DNA from: Flammeovirga agarivorans
GTDB lineage: Bacteria; Bacteroidota; Bacteroidia; Cytophagales; Flammeovirgaceae
Length of the DNA stretch: 64,000 nucleotides
Direction of reading: 5' to 3'
Assembly (NCBI RefSeq): GCF_012641475.1
Contig: NZ_JABAIL010000008.1
Span: 1 to 64,000 of the forward strand
The notes beneath the pieces were generated by a model. It saw nothing but the letters and a program-made list of their open reading frames with translations, was not told where the DNA came from and did no database searches. This document shows positions 34,464 through 42,758 of the stretch, piece by piece. Positions within the stretch are counted from its first letter, which is position 1; each line of letters opens with the position of its first letter. The position numbers and the translations under genes were made by a program.

Positions 34464-35231
34464 TTAGAATTCCATCATTTGGCCATCTTCTGGGATATAT
34501 GTTTTTTCTAGTAACCCCTTTTTGGATAGCTCTGAGGATAACTCCTTCCTGGTAATTGGACAGTGATTCACTGCTTCCAAGTGATTCGCTATTACTTTAT
34601 TTGGAGAGTTTTCTACAAATTTCACGATATCTTCCATTTTCATTAGCAAGGGTTGGAAAATGTCTAATTGAGCTCTTCCACTAGCCACTACACTAATTTG
34701 AGGTTGATATTCTACCAACACTTTATGAACATCATCAGTATAAATAGTGTCTGCACTTAAGTAAATCGATTGCTCATCAGGTAATTGAATATAGAAACCC
34801 ATAACATTGCCCATCGGTTTTGCTATAAATCCATAACCATGTACTGCAGGAATCCCTTCAATGGTTCCTCCTAAGAATGGCGAAGATTCCCAATACTTGA
34901 CTACTTGTGTAACGTTTAACCCACGTTTTAGAAGTTCAGCTTCATCTTTTACGCTACAAATCACAGGAATGTCTTTCGCTCTTAAAAACTCCTCTCCATC
35001 TTTGTCCAAATGATCAGGATGTAAATGAGTAATCAGACAATGTGTAGTTTTCTCAATTACTTGATTAGCATTACTTGGTAAATCAAGAATTGGATTGCGT
35101 TGTGGTTTATATCTGAAAAGTGTGAATGTAGGGCCGGCAGTACCTTTTTCACCAAGCATAGGATCAACTAAAATCACTTTATCCTTGGTTTCGATGACCA
35201 TTGTTGCGTTTCTGATGTGTGATATCTTCAT
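34464..35231 (-). CDS. Metallo-beta-lactamase fold metal-dependent hydrolase (UlaG-like)
   Basis: About 255 residues from the ATG at 35231 (MKISHIRNATMVIETKDKVILVDPM). An in-frame start further upstream would overlap the neighbouring gene. The metal ligands are HLHPDHLD (HxHxDH), a His in 'IPAVHGYGF', an Asp in 'YLSADTIYT' and a late His in 'VIANHLEAVNHC'. The opening 'TMVIETKDKVILVDP' is typical of the UlaG/RomA-like branch of lactonases and phosphodiesterases. It follows the second metallo-hydrolase by only ten bases, so they form an operon. Confidence 0.87.
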   Translation of the reverse strand: MKISHIRNATMVIETKDKVILVDPMLGEKGTAGPTFTLFRYKPQRNPILDLPSNANQVIEKTTHCLITHLHPDHLDKDGEEFLRAKDIPVICSVKDEAELLKRGLNVTQVVKYWESSPFLGGTIEGIPAVHGYGFIAKPMGNVMGFYIQLPDEQSIYLSADTIYTDDVHKVLVEYQPQISVVASGRAQLDIFQPLLMKMEDIVKFVENSPNKVIANHLEAVNHCPITRKELSSELSKKGLLEKTYIPEDGQMMEF

Positions 35232-35241
35232 AATAATTAAT

Positions 35242-35883
35242 TTAATTTGCTCTTTTCCATTCGTTATAAAAGGGGTTAAATCTCTTTTCTGCACCTATGG
35301 TACTACTTCTACCATGTCCAGGATGAATCAACATATGTTCTGCTTGTTCATCAATTAACTTGATGACCGATTGCTTGAGATCATCAAGGTTGGCTGTTGG
35401 TCTATCCCATTTTCCTACTGAACCTTCAAATAGTGTATCTCCAGTATATATATCATGACCTATTTTATAGGACACGCCTCCTTTGGTATGTCCTGGAGTA
35501 AATATTACAGATATCTCGTAGCCTTCAAGATCAATAATAGTATCTTCATTAATAGGCACAATATCAATAGTATTGATGTCGTAATCTTTTTCTTTATTGA
35601 AAAAACCGAAACCATTTAAATCATCATCTAGTAAGATTTCGACTTCTTTTTCATGAAGATAAACTGGTACATTAAAACAGTCTAATGCTTCAATATGGTC
35701 AATATGAGCATGGGTTAATAAGATACCTACTACTTCTAAATTTTCATCTTTAATGTAGTTTTGAATGGTTTCTTTCTGATAACCTGGATCAATGATAAAG
35801 CACTTGTTATTTCTTTCAAGAACATAACAATTCATCGGGAAAAACCCGTCTAATTGAAGTTTTCTAACTGGATGTAATTTCAT
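35242..35883 (-). CDS. Metallo-beta-lactamase fold hydrolase, glyoxalase II-like
   Basis: About 213 residues from the ATG at 35883 (MKLHPVRKLQLDGFFPMNCYVLE). It has THAHIDHIEAL (HxHxDH), TPGHTKGGVSY, GDTLFEGSVGKWD and the C-terminal 'HPGHGRSSTIGAEKRFNPF', all hallmarks of the YcbL/glyoxalase-II-like hydrolases. Such enzymes cleave thioesters such as S-lactoylglutathione or related thiol adducts. It is first in a two-gene operon and lies 62 bases downstream of the Crp/Fnr gene. Confidence 0.9.
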   Translation of the reverse strand: MKLHPVRKLQLDGFFPMNCYVLERNNKCFIIDPGYQKETIQNYIKDENLEVVGILLTHAHIDHIEALDCFNVPVYLHEKEVEILLDDDLNGFGFFNKEKDYDINTIDIVPINEDTIIDLEGYEISVIFTPGHTKGGVSYKIGHDIYTGDTLFEGSVGKWDRPTANLDDLKQSVIKLIDEQAEHMLIHPGHGRSSTIGAEKRFNPFYNEWKRAN

Positions 35884-35944
35884 TCTGTTTCTGTTTTGAT
35901 ATTTCAAAAGTCAGAATACTCTACTCCAATTCCATTGATTTGAA

Positions 35945-36523
35945 TCAAGAAATGCGTTTACGAATTCTACTCAATGTTTCTGGGGTAATATTTAAGTAAG
36001 AAGCAATATGGTATTGCGGAATAGATTGAAGCCAATTGGGTTTATATATTAATAATTCTTGGTAGAGTTCTTCTGGGGATTTTGTAACTCTATTGTATTC
36101 AAATAGTTCCTTCTGTTTTAGCAGCTTTTGAAAGGATAAATCTATAAAGGATTTACCACAATCGTACTTTGCTAAGATGGTTCTGAACAGTTCCTTATCA
36201 ATTACTAGTAACCCTACAGGGGTGAGCGACTCTTGGTACTTTTTTGTTTTGGTATCGTTCATAAACGACGATAAATCGGTTATAAACTGAGGCTTTGTAT
36301 AGAAATTGATATTGGTTTCTTTCTCAGTCGATGCATAGTATTCTCTAACTGCCCCTTTATTTAAAAAACGCAGTTGGTGTTCTTCGGTATCTGAAGTAAG
36401 GATTTGGGTGTTCTTTTTATATTCAACTACACTAAATAAACCTAGAAGTTCTTTTAATCCTTCTTTATTGAGTGGATACTCTGTCTCAAAAAATGACGAT
36501 ATTTTTGTTGTATCTAGGTTCAT
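35945..36523 (-). CDS. Crp/Fnr family transcriptional regulator
   Basis: A 192-residue regulator with a cyclic-nucleotide-binding-like domain ('QLRFLNKGAVREYYASTEKETNINFYTKPQFITD') and a short helix-turn-helix (IPQYHIASYLNITPETLSRIRKRIS). It is the second of three Crp/Fnr proteins in the window and, like the others, has no FNR-type cysteine cluster. It is the first gene of a probable unit with the two metallo-hydrolases. A TATATTTG -7 box lies 38 bases upstream of the start. Confidence 0.9.
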   Translation of the reverse strand: MNLDTTKISSFFETEYPLNKEGLKELLGLFSVVEYKKNTQILTSDTEEHQLRFLNKGAVREYYASTEKETNINFYTKPQFITDLSSFMNDTKTKKYQESLTPVGLLVIDKELFRTILAKYDCGKSFIDLSFQKLLKQKELFEYNRVTKSPEELYQELLIYKPNWLQSIPQYHIASYLNITPETLSRIRKRIS

Positions 36524-36561
36524 TTAGCGTATTGATGAATAGGTTATATATAATTTTAGAC

Positions 36562-36569
36562 CAAATATA
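36562..36569 (-). promoter_or_regulatory. -7 promoter element of the Crp/Fnr gene
   Basis: TATATTTG on the minus strand, a perfect TAnnTTTG, 38 bases before the start codon at 36523. Confidence 0.6.
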
Positions 36570-36618
36570 GAAAAGTATTATTACTTAAAAAGATTGGCCC
36601 AAAATACTTAGCAGGTGC

Positions 36619-37137
36619 TTAAACTTTCAAACCGAAATCATAGCGTTGTCCTAAGACTTTTTTCAGTAGCCCTAGCTGACCACAATGCCACATTGTGTGT
36701 TTTACATTCCAGTCTAATGCTTGAAATTTATTCTTCGCAATAGGATGAGGAACTTTCGTAGGTTCTAATTGTGCCTTCAAATCGTCTTCAGATAAATTAG
36801 CAATGATCTCGATTGATCTATTCTGTATCAACCTCAAGTGCTCAACCAATGCTACTGCATCCGTTTTTCCGATACATTCTGATGGTTGAGTGTTGACGAA
36901 TAGTTTAAAATACTCTTGTATAGGAAGTTGTTGGTATAGATCAAGTTGTGGACCTCTAATTGACATTAATGAATGATAATTAAAGCTAAGGATCAAGTGA
37001 CCAATTTGCCAAGTAACATTAGTATCGATAATGTCAGGTGTTTCATCCCATTGTTCATGAGGTATACTTTCTACCAATTTATTGACCCAATTGTAAGCAT
37101 CTTCAGTTTGAGTTTTTATTATTTCTACAGTACTCAT
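36619..37137 (-). CDS. DinB family protein
   Basis: A 172-residue four-helix-bundle protein of the DinB/YfiT group. The three metal histidines expected of the fold can be placed in 'WQIGHLILSFNYH', in 'LVEHLR' and in 'WNVKHTMWHCGQLGLLKK'. Bacterial members include bacillithiol- or mycothiol-dependent transferases, but most are uncharacterised. The metallopeptidase-like gene lies 51 bases upstream in the same direction. Confidence 0.85.
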   Translation of the reverse strand: MSTVEIIKTQTEDAYNWVNKLVESIPHEQWDETPDIIDTNVTWQIGHLILSFNYHSLMSIRGPQLDLYQQLPIQEYFKLFVNTQPSECIGKTDAVALVEHLRLIQNRSIEIIANLSEDDLKAQLEPTKVPHPIAKNKFQALDWNVKHTMWHCGQLGLLKKVLGQRYDFGLKV

Positions 37138-37188
37138 TTAGTTTTTGTTGTTTGTATTACTTAATATTTATTTTGACTACTTTTTGTC

Positions 37189-37914
37189 TTATTTATTGAA
37201 TGAGTAGGCCTCTTCAAAACTTGCTCCTTCATTTATTTTCTTGATAAAAAGGGATAGGTTTTGCTCAGGATCCCATTGTTGAATTTTGTATTTGGCAGTT
37301 AGATAGTTCATTCTAATATCCGAGTGATTACCTCCCCAAAATTGAGCAGGTCCCATATTTTCTATATCAGGTAGTTCTGTAAATTGATTTGATTTAACAG
37401 CCAATGAGTCTAGTGAATAGTAGTTCCTGTGATCAATTTGCATAGCAACACCTTCATCAAACCAAACTGGGAGTTTTAATGCTCTAGTCACAAAACCAAC
37501 CCTAGCCGATAACTCTGCATGACAGATTTCATGAGCAAGAATATCAAGGTTTAAACCCTCTCTTGATATGATAACATAAGATTGAAAGTGAGGGTGAGTT
37601 CCAGCAGGAGTCATCATAGGAGAACCAAATCTTCTGTAATCATCATCAGTATCACAGTAAATAAATTTTGGAGAAGCGGTATTATTTCCCCAGAATTCGA
37701 GGTTTCGTTCTTTTGCTTGTTCAAGCATGGTATTTAAAGCCGTGATTTTTTCTTCACTTACATCAGGCCTGTAATATAAATTGCCAACTTGCTTAAATTC
37801 ATAAGCATCGATAACTAGACATCTGGATAGTTGAGGCATGGCAATAGCATGAATAGCCATGGTGCTCATCAGAATTACCAATAAGATAAGACTTACTTTA
37901 ACTATTTTTTTCAT
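37189..37914 (-). CDS. Membrane-anchored HExxH metallopeptidase-like protein
   Basis: A 241-residue protein with an N-terminal membrane segment (residues 5-25) and a zinc-peptidase site: HEICH at residues 128-132 and a Glu at 154 in WFDEGVA, 22 residues downstream. That is the gluzincin arrangement seen in the M1-like/DUF2268-type minimal peptidases. The catalytic domain should face the periplasm. The substrate is unknown. It lies between two DinB genes on the same strand. Confidence 0.8.
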   Translation of the reverse strand: MKKIVKVSLILLVILMSTMAIHAIAMPQLSRCLVIDAYEFKQVGNLYYRPDVSEEKITALNTMLEQAKERNLEFWGNNTASPKFIYCDTDDDYRRFGSPMMTPAGTHPHFQSYVIISREGLNLDILAHEICHAELSARVGFVTRALKLPVWFDEGVAMQIDHRNYYSLDSLAVKSNQFTELPDIENMGPAQFWGGNHSDIRMNYLTAKYKIQQWDPEQNLSLFIKKINEGASFEEAYSFNK

Positions 37915-37970
37915 GAGAGAGGTAGTGTTAATTTTGGGATAGAAATGAAAAGTAAACGTAATGTTTTAGA

Positions 37971-38492
37971 CTATTGATCTAAAGGAATATAGCGTTCTTC
38001 AATGATATTTAAGTGATGTATTTGATGTGCCGCTATGGTATATCCAATAGCATACAATGGCATTTCGTATTCAAAAAACTCACAATTTGTATTTAAGATC
38101 TCATCATTAAACGAATCGAACAACAAAATACTGGATTGACGGACCACTCGAAGTTCTTCGATTAATCGTTCAATAGAAAGCTCATCTGCATTGGAGTTTT
38201 TTGCCATAATCTCTTGGTCATGGGCATCAGGAATACTTCCTTCGCCTCTGGCAAATAGGATGGCTCTAAAACACCAAACCCTTTCCCAATCAATTAAATG
38301 TTGGATAATCTTATTGATAGTCCATTTTTCAGCTTCATAAGTTTTTAAGCCGATACGTTTTAATTGGGCAATATCAATACGATCAATATTCTCTAAACTC
38401 AGTGAAAGTGCTTCTTTAAGATCAGTTCCTTCTGTTAGTTTATAGACATATTCTAGGAAGCCAGGATTGTGTTTTTGTTCTTCTTTTTCCAT
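37971..38492 (-). CDS. DinB family protein
   Basis: A 173-residue DinB-like four-helix protein. The expected histidines are in 'INKIIQHLIDWERVWCFRAILFARGE' and in the C-terminal 'AIGYTIAAHQIHHLNIIEERY', the AxHxxHH-type ending typical of the family. It is probably a metal-dependent transferase of unknown substrate, distantly related to the DinB protein at 36619. It lies 65 bases downstream of the AraC-GyrI regulator. Confidence 0.87.
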   Translation of the reverse strand: MEKEEQKHNPGFLEYVYKLTEGTDLKEALSLSLENIDRIDIAQLKRIGLKTYEAEKWTINKIIQHLIDWERVWCFRAILFARGEGSIPDAHDQEIMAKNSNADELSIERLIEELRVVRQSSILLFDSFNDEILNTNCEFFEYEMPLYAIGYTIAAHQIHHLNIIEERYIPLDQ

Positions 38493-38557
38493 TGGTTATA
38501 ATAGATTGTGATTCGTGTTTATAGTTATGACTAATATCCACGATGTGAATCAAATAA

Positions 38558-39484
38558 TCAAGTCATTTCGATGGGTATATAAAAATCAACTATCGCAATA
38601 CCTTCAGGGTGTTCGTTGAAATTATTATGATAGATTTCAAAAGGATCTTGTTCTGCTTTTTTATATCCATTTTCATTCATCCATAGAAACATTCCGGTCC
38701 ATGCTTTCTCAAATTCATTAGGGCTGATTTCAAAATGACCTACAATGCACTTTTGAGGAGAAAACGAACTTAATGCTATAGTACCATCTACAGTTTCGTC
38801 TTTTTGAAGAAGTATTGAAGCACTCATCCTTACCTTATTGGGTTCAGTGATCTTAAAACTATCATGATAAACGGTCATCATTTTTACCTGATCATGCATT
38901 AACCCTTTCGGTGTTGCCCATTGTATCAGTTGTTGAAAAGCATTACCAAGGTTTTGAGGTCCGATACATGAAACGTATGCGTAATTCATTTTTGGTAATT
39001 CTACAATTTCAATTTTTGTATTCATAGTAATCCATTGTCTTAAATTATTAATGATACAAAGGTATTTTTCATTATTCGGATACTCTTGTCCATTCTTGCT
39101 ATTGACTTGTCTAATCTTGCTATGTCTACGATGATTGAGTTTGATAAATGCAGTAGGACTCTCTTTGAAATATTTTTTAAAAGCTTTTGAATAGGAAGAA
39201 GCATCACTAAAACCATAATGATGAGCGATTTCAGATATACTTATATTTTTATGTAATAAGTCTGCTGCAGACTTCTCAATCCTTTTTCTTTTCACATACT
39301 CATTTAACGTCTCACCTGTAATCAGTTTAAAAATTCGGTGAAAATGGAAGGGTGAGAAATAGGCAATTTCTGCTACTTTATCTAATGATAAATCATTGCC
39401 TAGATTCTTATCTATAAATGTAAAGACTCTATTGATTCTGTTTCTATAGTCTTCCTGAAGTTCTTTTTCTTTATTGGTTTTCAA
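38558..39484 (-). CDS. AraC family regulator with GyrI-like effector domain
   Basis: A 308-residue protein with an N-terminal AraC helix-turn-helix (about residues 15-115, 'FHFHRIFKLITGETLNEYVKRKRIEKSA' and 'HYGFSDASSYSKAFKKYFKESPTAF'), a linker, and a C-terminal GyrI-like domain (about 150-305). It has the same layout as the protein at 11545. It lies 40 bases after the BluB-like gene and upstream of the DinB gene. Confidence 0.92.
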   Translation of the reverse strand: MKTNKEKELQEDYRNRINRVFTFIDKNLGNDLSLDKVAEIAYFSPFHFHRIFKLITGETLNEYVKRKRIEKSAADLLHKNISISEIAHHYGFSDASSYSKAFKKYFKESPTAFIKLNHRRHSKIRQVNSKNGQEYPNNEKYLCIINNLRQWITMNTKIEIVELPKMNYAYVSCIGPQNLGNAFQQLIQWATPKGLMHDQVKMMTVYHDSFKITEPNKVRMSASILLQKDETVDGTIALSSFSPQKCIVGHFEISPNEFEKAWTGMFLWMNENGYKKAEQDPFEIYHNNFNEHPEGIAIVDFYIPIEMT

Positions 39485-39524
39485 CTAATAGTGCTTAGTT
39501 TGTGAAATAGATTTTCCTTGAAAA

Positions 39525-40133
39525 TTAAACGTACTTAACGTAAGGTTTTTTACTTCTTACTTTCCATTTTTCTTTTTGTAGCATCGGTTGTCCATCATAG
39601 TCTGTAGCAGGTTTTCCTAAGCATATATATCCTAAACTTCTCCAGTTTTCTGGCACTTCAAATAAGTTCTCGAACTTCTTATAATCTAAAATCGAGACCC
39701 ATCCTGCACCATAACCTTGTTCTGTTAGTGATAACCATAAATTTTGTACTGCACAGGCACAACTCCATTCCAGTGTACTTGTATTTCCAATGGTTCCGAT
39801 AGTGAAGGAATCTAAAGTACTCGTATCACAAAATATAGCGATACCAATAGGTGTTTCTTCAATAGCTTCAAGCTTTAACGAGTTATACAGTGCTGTTTGT
39901 TTTGAATCTGTAATTTGAGATTCTGCTTTTGTATTGGATTCCTGGAATAAGTCTTTAATCTCTTTTTTTCTTTCTTGAGACTTGACAACGATAAACCTCC
40001 AAGGTTCTGATAAACCTACTGACGGAGCTGCATGTGCAGCATCTAACGCTTTTTCTAGTACCTCTGCCGGTAAATCATCTTGTGTGAAATGCCTTGTATC
40101 TCTTCGTTTATATATGCAATCGTATAAGTCCAT
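39525..40133 (-). CDS. bluB: Nitroreductase-fold protein, BluB-like 5,6-dimethylbenzimidazole synthase
   Basis: About 202 residues from the ATG at 40133 (MDLYDCIYKRRDTRHF); a TTG-initiated extension is unlikely. It is close to BluB: the FMN-binding 'YKRRDTRHF' start, 'AAHAAPSVGLSEPWRFIVV', 'LYNSLKLEAIEETPIGIAIFCD' and 'CAVQNLWLSLTEQGYGAGWVSILD'. BluB cleaves reduced FMN with oxygen to make dimethylbenzimidazole, the lower ligand of cobalamin. No other cobalamin gene is nearby. A related nitroreductase with another role is the main alternative. Confidence 0.82.
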   Translation of the reverse strand: MDLYDCIYKRRDTRHFTQDDLPAEVLEKALDAAHAAPSVGLSEPWRFIVVKSQERKKEIKDLFQESNTKAESQITDSKQTALYNSLKLEAIEETPIGIAIFCDTSTLDSFTIGTIGNTSTLEWSCACAVQNLWLSLTEQGYGAGWVSILDYKKFENLFEVPENWRSLGYICLGKPATDYDGQPMLQKEKWKVRSKKPYVKYV

Positions 40134-40261
40134 ATCCTGAGTGAAATAGTTGAATTTTATATGAAAGATCAATTATGGTTACTAAGCTAAGAACAAGATG
40201 GAAGTATACCTAATCTAAAGAAATCTATACATCGCTGTATCTACTCGATTGACATAAAAAA

Positions 40262-40289
40262 ATAGCCAACAATTTTACTCGTTGGCTAT
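40262..40289 (-). terminator. Terminator after the GH-like gene
   Basis: ATAGCCAAC (40262-40270) pairs perfectly with GTTGGCTAT (40281-40289). The minus strand continues TTTTTTTATG. It lies 57 bases after the stop at 40347. Confidence 0.8.
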
Positions 40290-40346
40290 AGATTCTATTC
40301 ACTAAAAGATGATACACTCACACACTGTATCAAGTCTTTTTACTCA

Positions 40347-42413
40347 TTAATTATAGGTAAGTTTGAAGCTGCCTTCAGCCACTTTACCATTACTAAAAGT
40401 TACTTTATATCCGTAGGCAGGAATGATCTCACCCTCTTTAGTTTTTTGATAGACTGGTCCTAAATTGACAATCACTTCTGTACCTGAAGAGAATTTTGAT
40501 CGTTGTAATTTAAAATCATCACTGATGTATTCATGGTCTGTTAACTCCGCAAAGAACGTTTCTCTATTTACAGGGCTAACCACTTTATTTGCGATTTGAA
40601 TCATTTCTTTCATTCCTTCAAACTCATAAGGAGAGAAGAAAATCGTCGTACCCATACCGAAAAGAATATTTCGTAGAGATTTCACTCTAAAATCACCATT
40701 AATTGAGATCTGGTTATCAGGATCCTGAATCTTACCAAAGATGGCAATAGCATCATGGTAAACTAAATTGAACAATGGTGCTCTATGAGAGAACTGTACT
40801 AAGTTCGGGTTGGGTAGGTAAGTAAGACCTTCGAACATATCGAAATAAGGTATAAATTGCTGTTGACCATGCTCAGTACCATTAACTAAATTAAGCGAAT
40901 CTATATATTTAGCGAGGTTAAATAAACCAGTGTTGTCTTCGTCAGGGAAAGTAGCAAATGAAATATCAGTGATATCTGCTTGTAATTCTAAAGCGGCAAT
41001 TTCTTTGTGTAAACTCTTTTTCGCAAGCCCTAATTGTTTGTTCTGATCAATATTGGCCCATCTACTTCCTGTATTTTTTAGTTTACCTTCTTTGTCTTTA
41101 GCAAACAGTTCAGTGTTGAATTCTGGATCGTTTTCTAATGTTGCAGAGTAAGCATGATATGAAGAGTATAAATAACCATATTTTTTCGTTAGGTCTACTG
41201 CTTTTTTCAACTCTTTTACACCTCCAAGATTTTCATTAATTGGCCAACAGTTAGGAACAAAATTAGAGAATACACCCCAAGCATGGAAAAATGCATTGTC
41301 TACGCCTAATTCATCATGAGTTGTTTTAATAATATCTTGTAACTCTTTAAATGTAAAGGCCATACCAGGCATTTCCACATAGTGAGGATAACCTCCATAT
41401 ACTCCCATATAGATAGCTCCTTGTAGTTTTTCTACATTTGGATCTCTTTTCGCTTTTTCTTTTAGAGAGACAAAGTAACCATCTTTAATTGCTTCCTTTC
41501 TGTAAGCTTTTGCCATATCCACATGGGTTCCTTTTGGAATAAACTCATAGGTAATAAGTTTTCTTTCTTTTTCTCTATTGATCTTCCAAACAGGATCTAA
41601 AAAGGCAATGCGCTTGTAAGGTGACATTTCTCCTTTACTATTAAATAAGTATTGCCCATTGTTATTGATATTGTAGAACATATCTGGTCTAGCAGAAACA
41701 TCGACAATACCCACTACAGCTGTTTTTTCCGTATGCGTTCCCCACCATGGCATAGTAAGCCCGATACCATTATTAAATAAAGGTAGCTTACCACTCGTTT
41801 TTCTATAATAGGTAGCGTCGTCCCACATACAGAAAGAACCTCCGTTCATTGGAGAAATAAATGAAGGACAGATAACTCCTTGTTTCTGAGGGATAACTGC
41901 AGCACCTTTGTCGACATCTGTCTCTAAACTAAATGCTCTTGTAGGGTATCTTAACTCCATTAAATTGTAGTCGCCCTTATTCACAGAAAGTACTTCAACT
42001 TCTAACTTTGCATCACTATCTACTAAACGTAATTCCGTTTTGATTTCAACACCTTTTGCAACGTCACCATTAGGAAAAACAGGATTGATAAAAGACAAAG
42101 CAATACTATGATCACCTTCTTTCTTAACAGTCACTTTTTTACTTTCAGAGATATTTAGATATTCTATTTTCCCTTTGTTTTTTATTGTAAGCAATCCTGC
42201 AGAATTTACCCAAGGATCATCTTTCCAAAGGTGGTTTGTTTCTTTTTCAAGAACTGTAAATGATCCTGTTTTTTCATTTACAGTTACCTTGAGTTTATTG
42301 TTTTCTATAACTGTCTGAGGAGCCTCGTTAAATGGATTGCCATGCGTTAAAAATGTCCCTAAGTTGAAAATTAGAATCATTAATATTTGCATGAAATTTT
42401 CATTTCGTTTCAT
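40347..42413 (-). CDS. Exported glycoside-hydrolase-like protein (DUF5696/GH101-129-type barrel)
   Basis: About 688 residues from the ATG at 42413 (MKRNENFMQILMILIFNLGTF), which gives a signal peptide; a longer frame would add 30 atypical residues. An N-terminal beta-sandwich (about 35-300) is followed by a probable TIM barrel (about 330-600) with 'DNAFFHAWGVFSNFVPNCWP', 'YLYSSYHAYSATLENDPEF', 'QADITDISFATFPDEDNTG' and 'NGTEHGQQQFIPYFD'. The Asp/Glu positions recall the GH101/GH129-type alpha-N-acetylgalactosaminidase relatives and DUF5696. The domain call and the substrate are uncertain. It is probably periplasmic and is transcribed alone. Confidence 0.6.
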   Translation of the reverse strand: MKRNENFMQILMILIFNLGTFLTHGNPFNEAPQTVIENNKLKVTVNEKTGSFTVLEKETNHLWKDDPWVNSAGLLTIKNKGKIEYLNISESKKVTVKKEGDHSIALSFINPVFPNGDVAKGVEIKTELRLVDSDAKLEVEVLSVNKGDYNLMELRYPTRAFSLETDVDKGAAVIPQKQGVICPSFISPMNGGSFCMWDDATYYRKTSGKLPLFNNGIGLTMPWWGTHTEKTAVVGIVDVSARPDMFYNINNNGQYLFNSKGEMSPYKRIAFLDPVWKINREKERKLITYEFIPKGTHVDMAKAYRKEAIKDGYFVSLKEKAKRDPNVEKLQGAIYMGVYGGYPHYVEMPGMAFTFKELQDIIKTTHDELGVDNAFFHAWGVFSNFVPNCWPINENLGGVKELKKAVDLTKKYGYLYSSYHAYSATLENDPEFNTELFAKDKEGKLKNTGSRWANIDQNKQLGLAKKSLHKEIAALELQADITDISFATFPDEDNTGLFNLAKYIDSLNLVNGTEHGQQQFIPYFDMFEGLTYLPNPNLVQFSHRAPLFNLVYHDAIAIFGKIQDPDNQISINGDFRVKSLRNILFGMGTTIFFSPYEFEGMKEMIQIANKVVSPVNRETFFAELTDHEYISDDFKLQRSKFSSGTEVIVNLGPVYQKTKEGEIIPAYGYKVTFSNGKVAEGSFKLTYN

Positions 42414-42698
42414 AAATCTTCGGTATTTATATGGATGATTAGATTGATGTAAATCAACAGTTGTAAAATTAGGTCGAGGCCGAAAATTGGATGTTGCTAT
42501 CAATATTATTTTTATTGCTTTAAATACTTTTTTGATAGAGAACCTTTAAAATAGCCTTGTAATTAAGGTTTTTTAATAAGTTTGACGTCTCTATCTATTG
42601 AAAAATAAAAATTGGTGATGATAAAGAATCTGAAGAGATAAGGGATGCGGTTTTGAAGTTTTTCCTATAAAAAGAGAAAGTATTGCATTATAAAAAAT

Positions 42699-42727
42699 AT
42701 GCCCTGTAACAAATAGCTACAGGGCAT
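42699..42727 (-). terminator. Terminator after the TIG-repeat gene
   Basis: ATGCCCTGTA (42699-42708) pairs perfectly with TACAGGGCAT (42718-42727). The minus strand continues ATTTTTTATAA. It follows the stop at 42759. Confidence 0.85.
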
Positions 42728-42758
42728 GATTAGATTAAATAGCCTTTATGATTATAAC

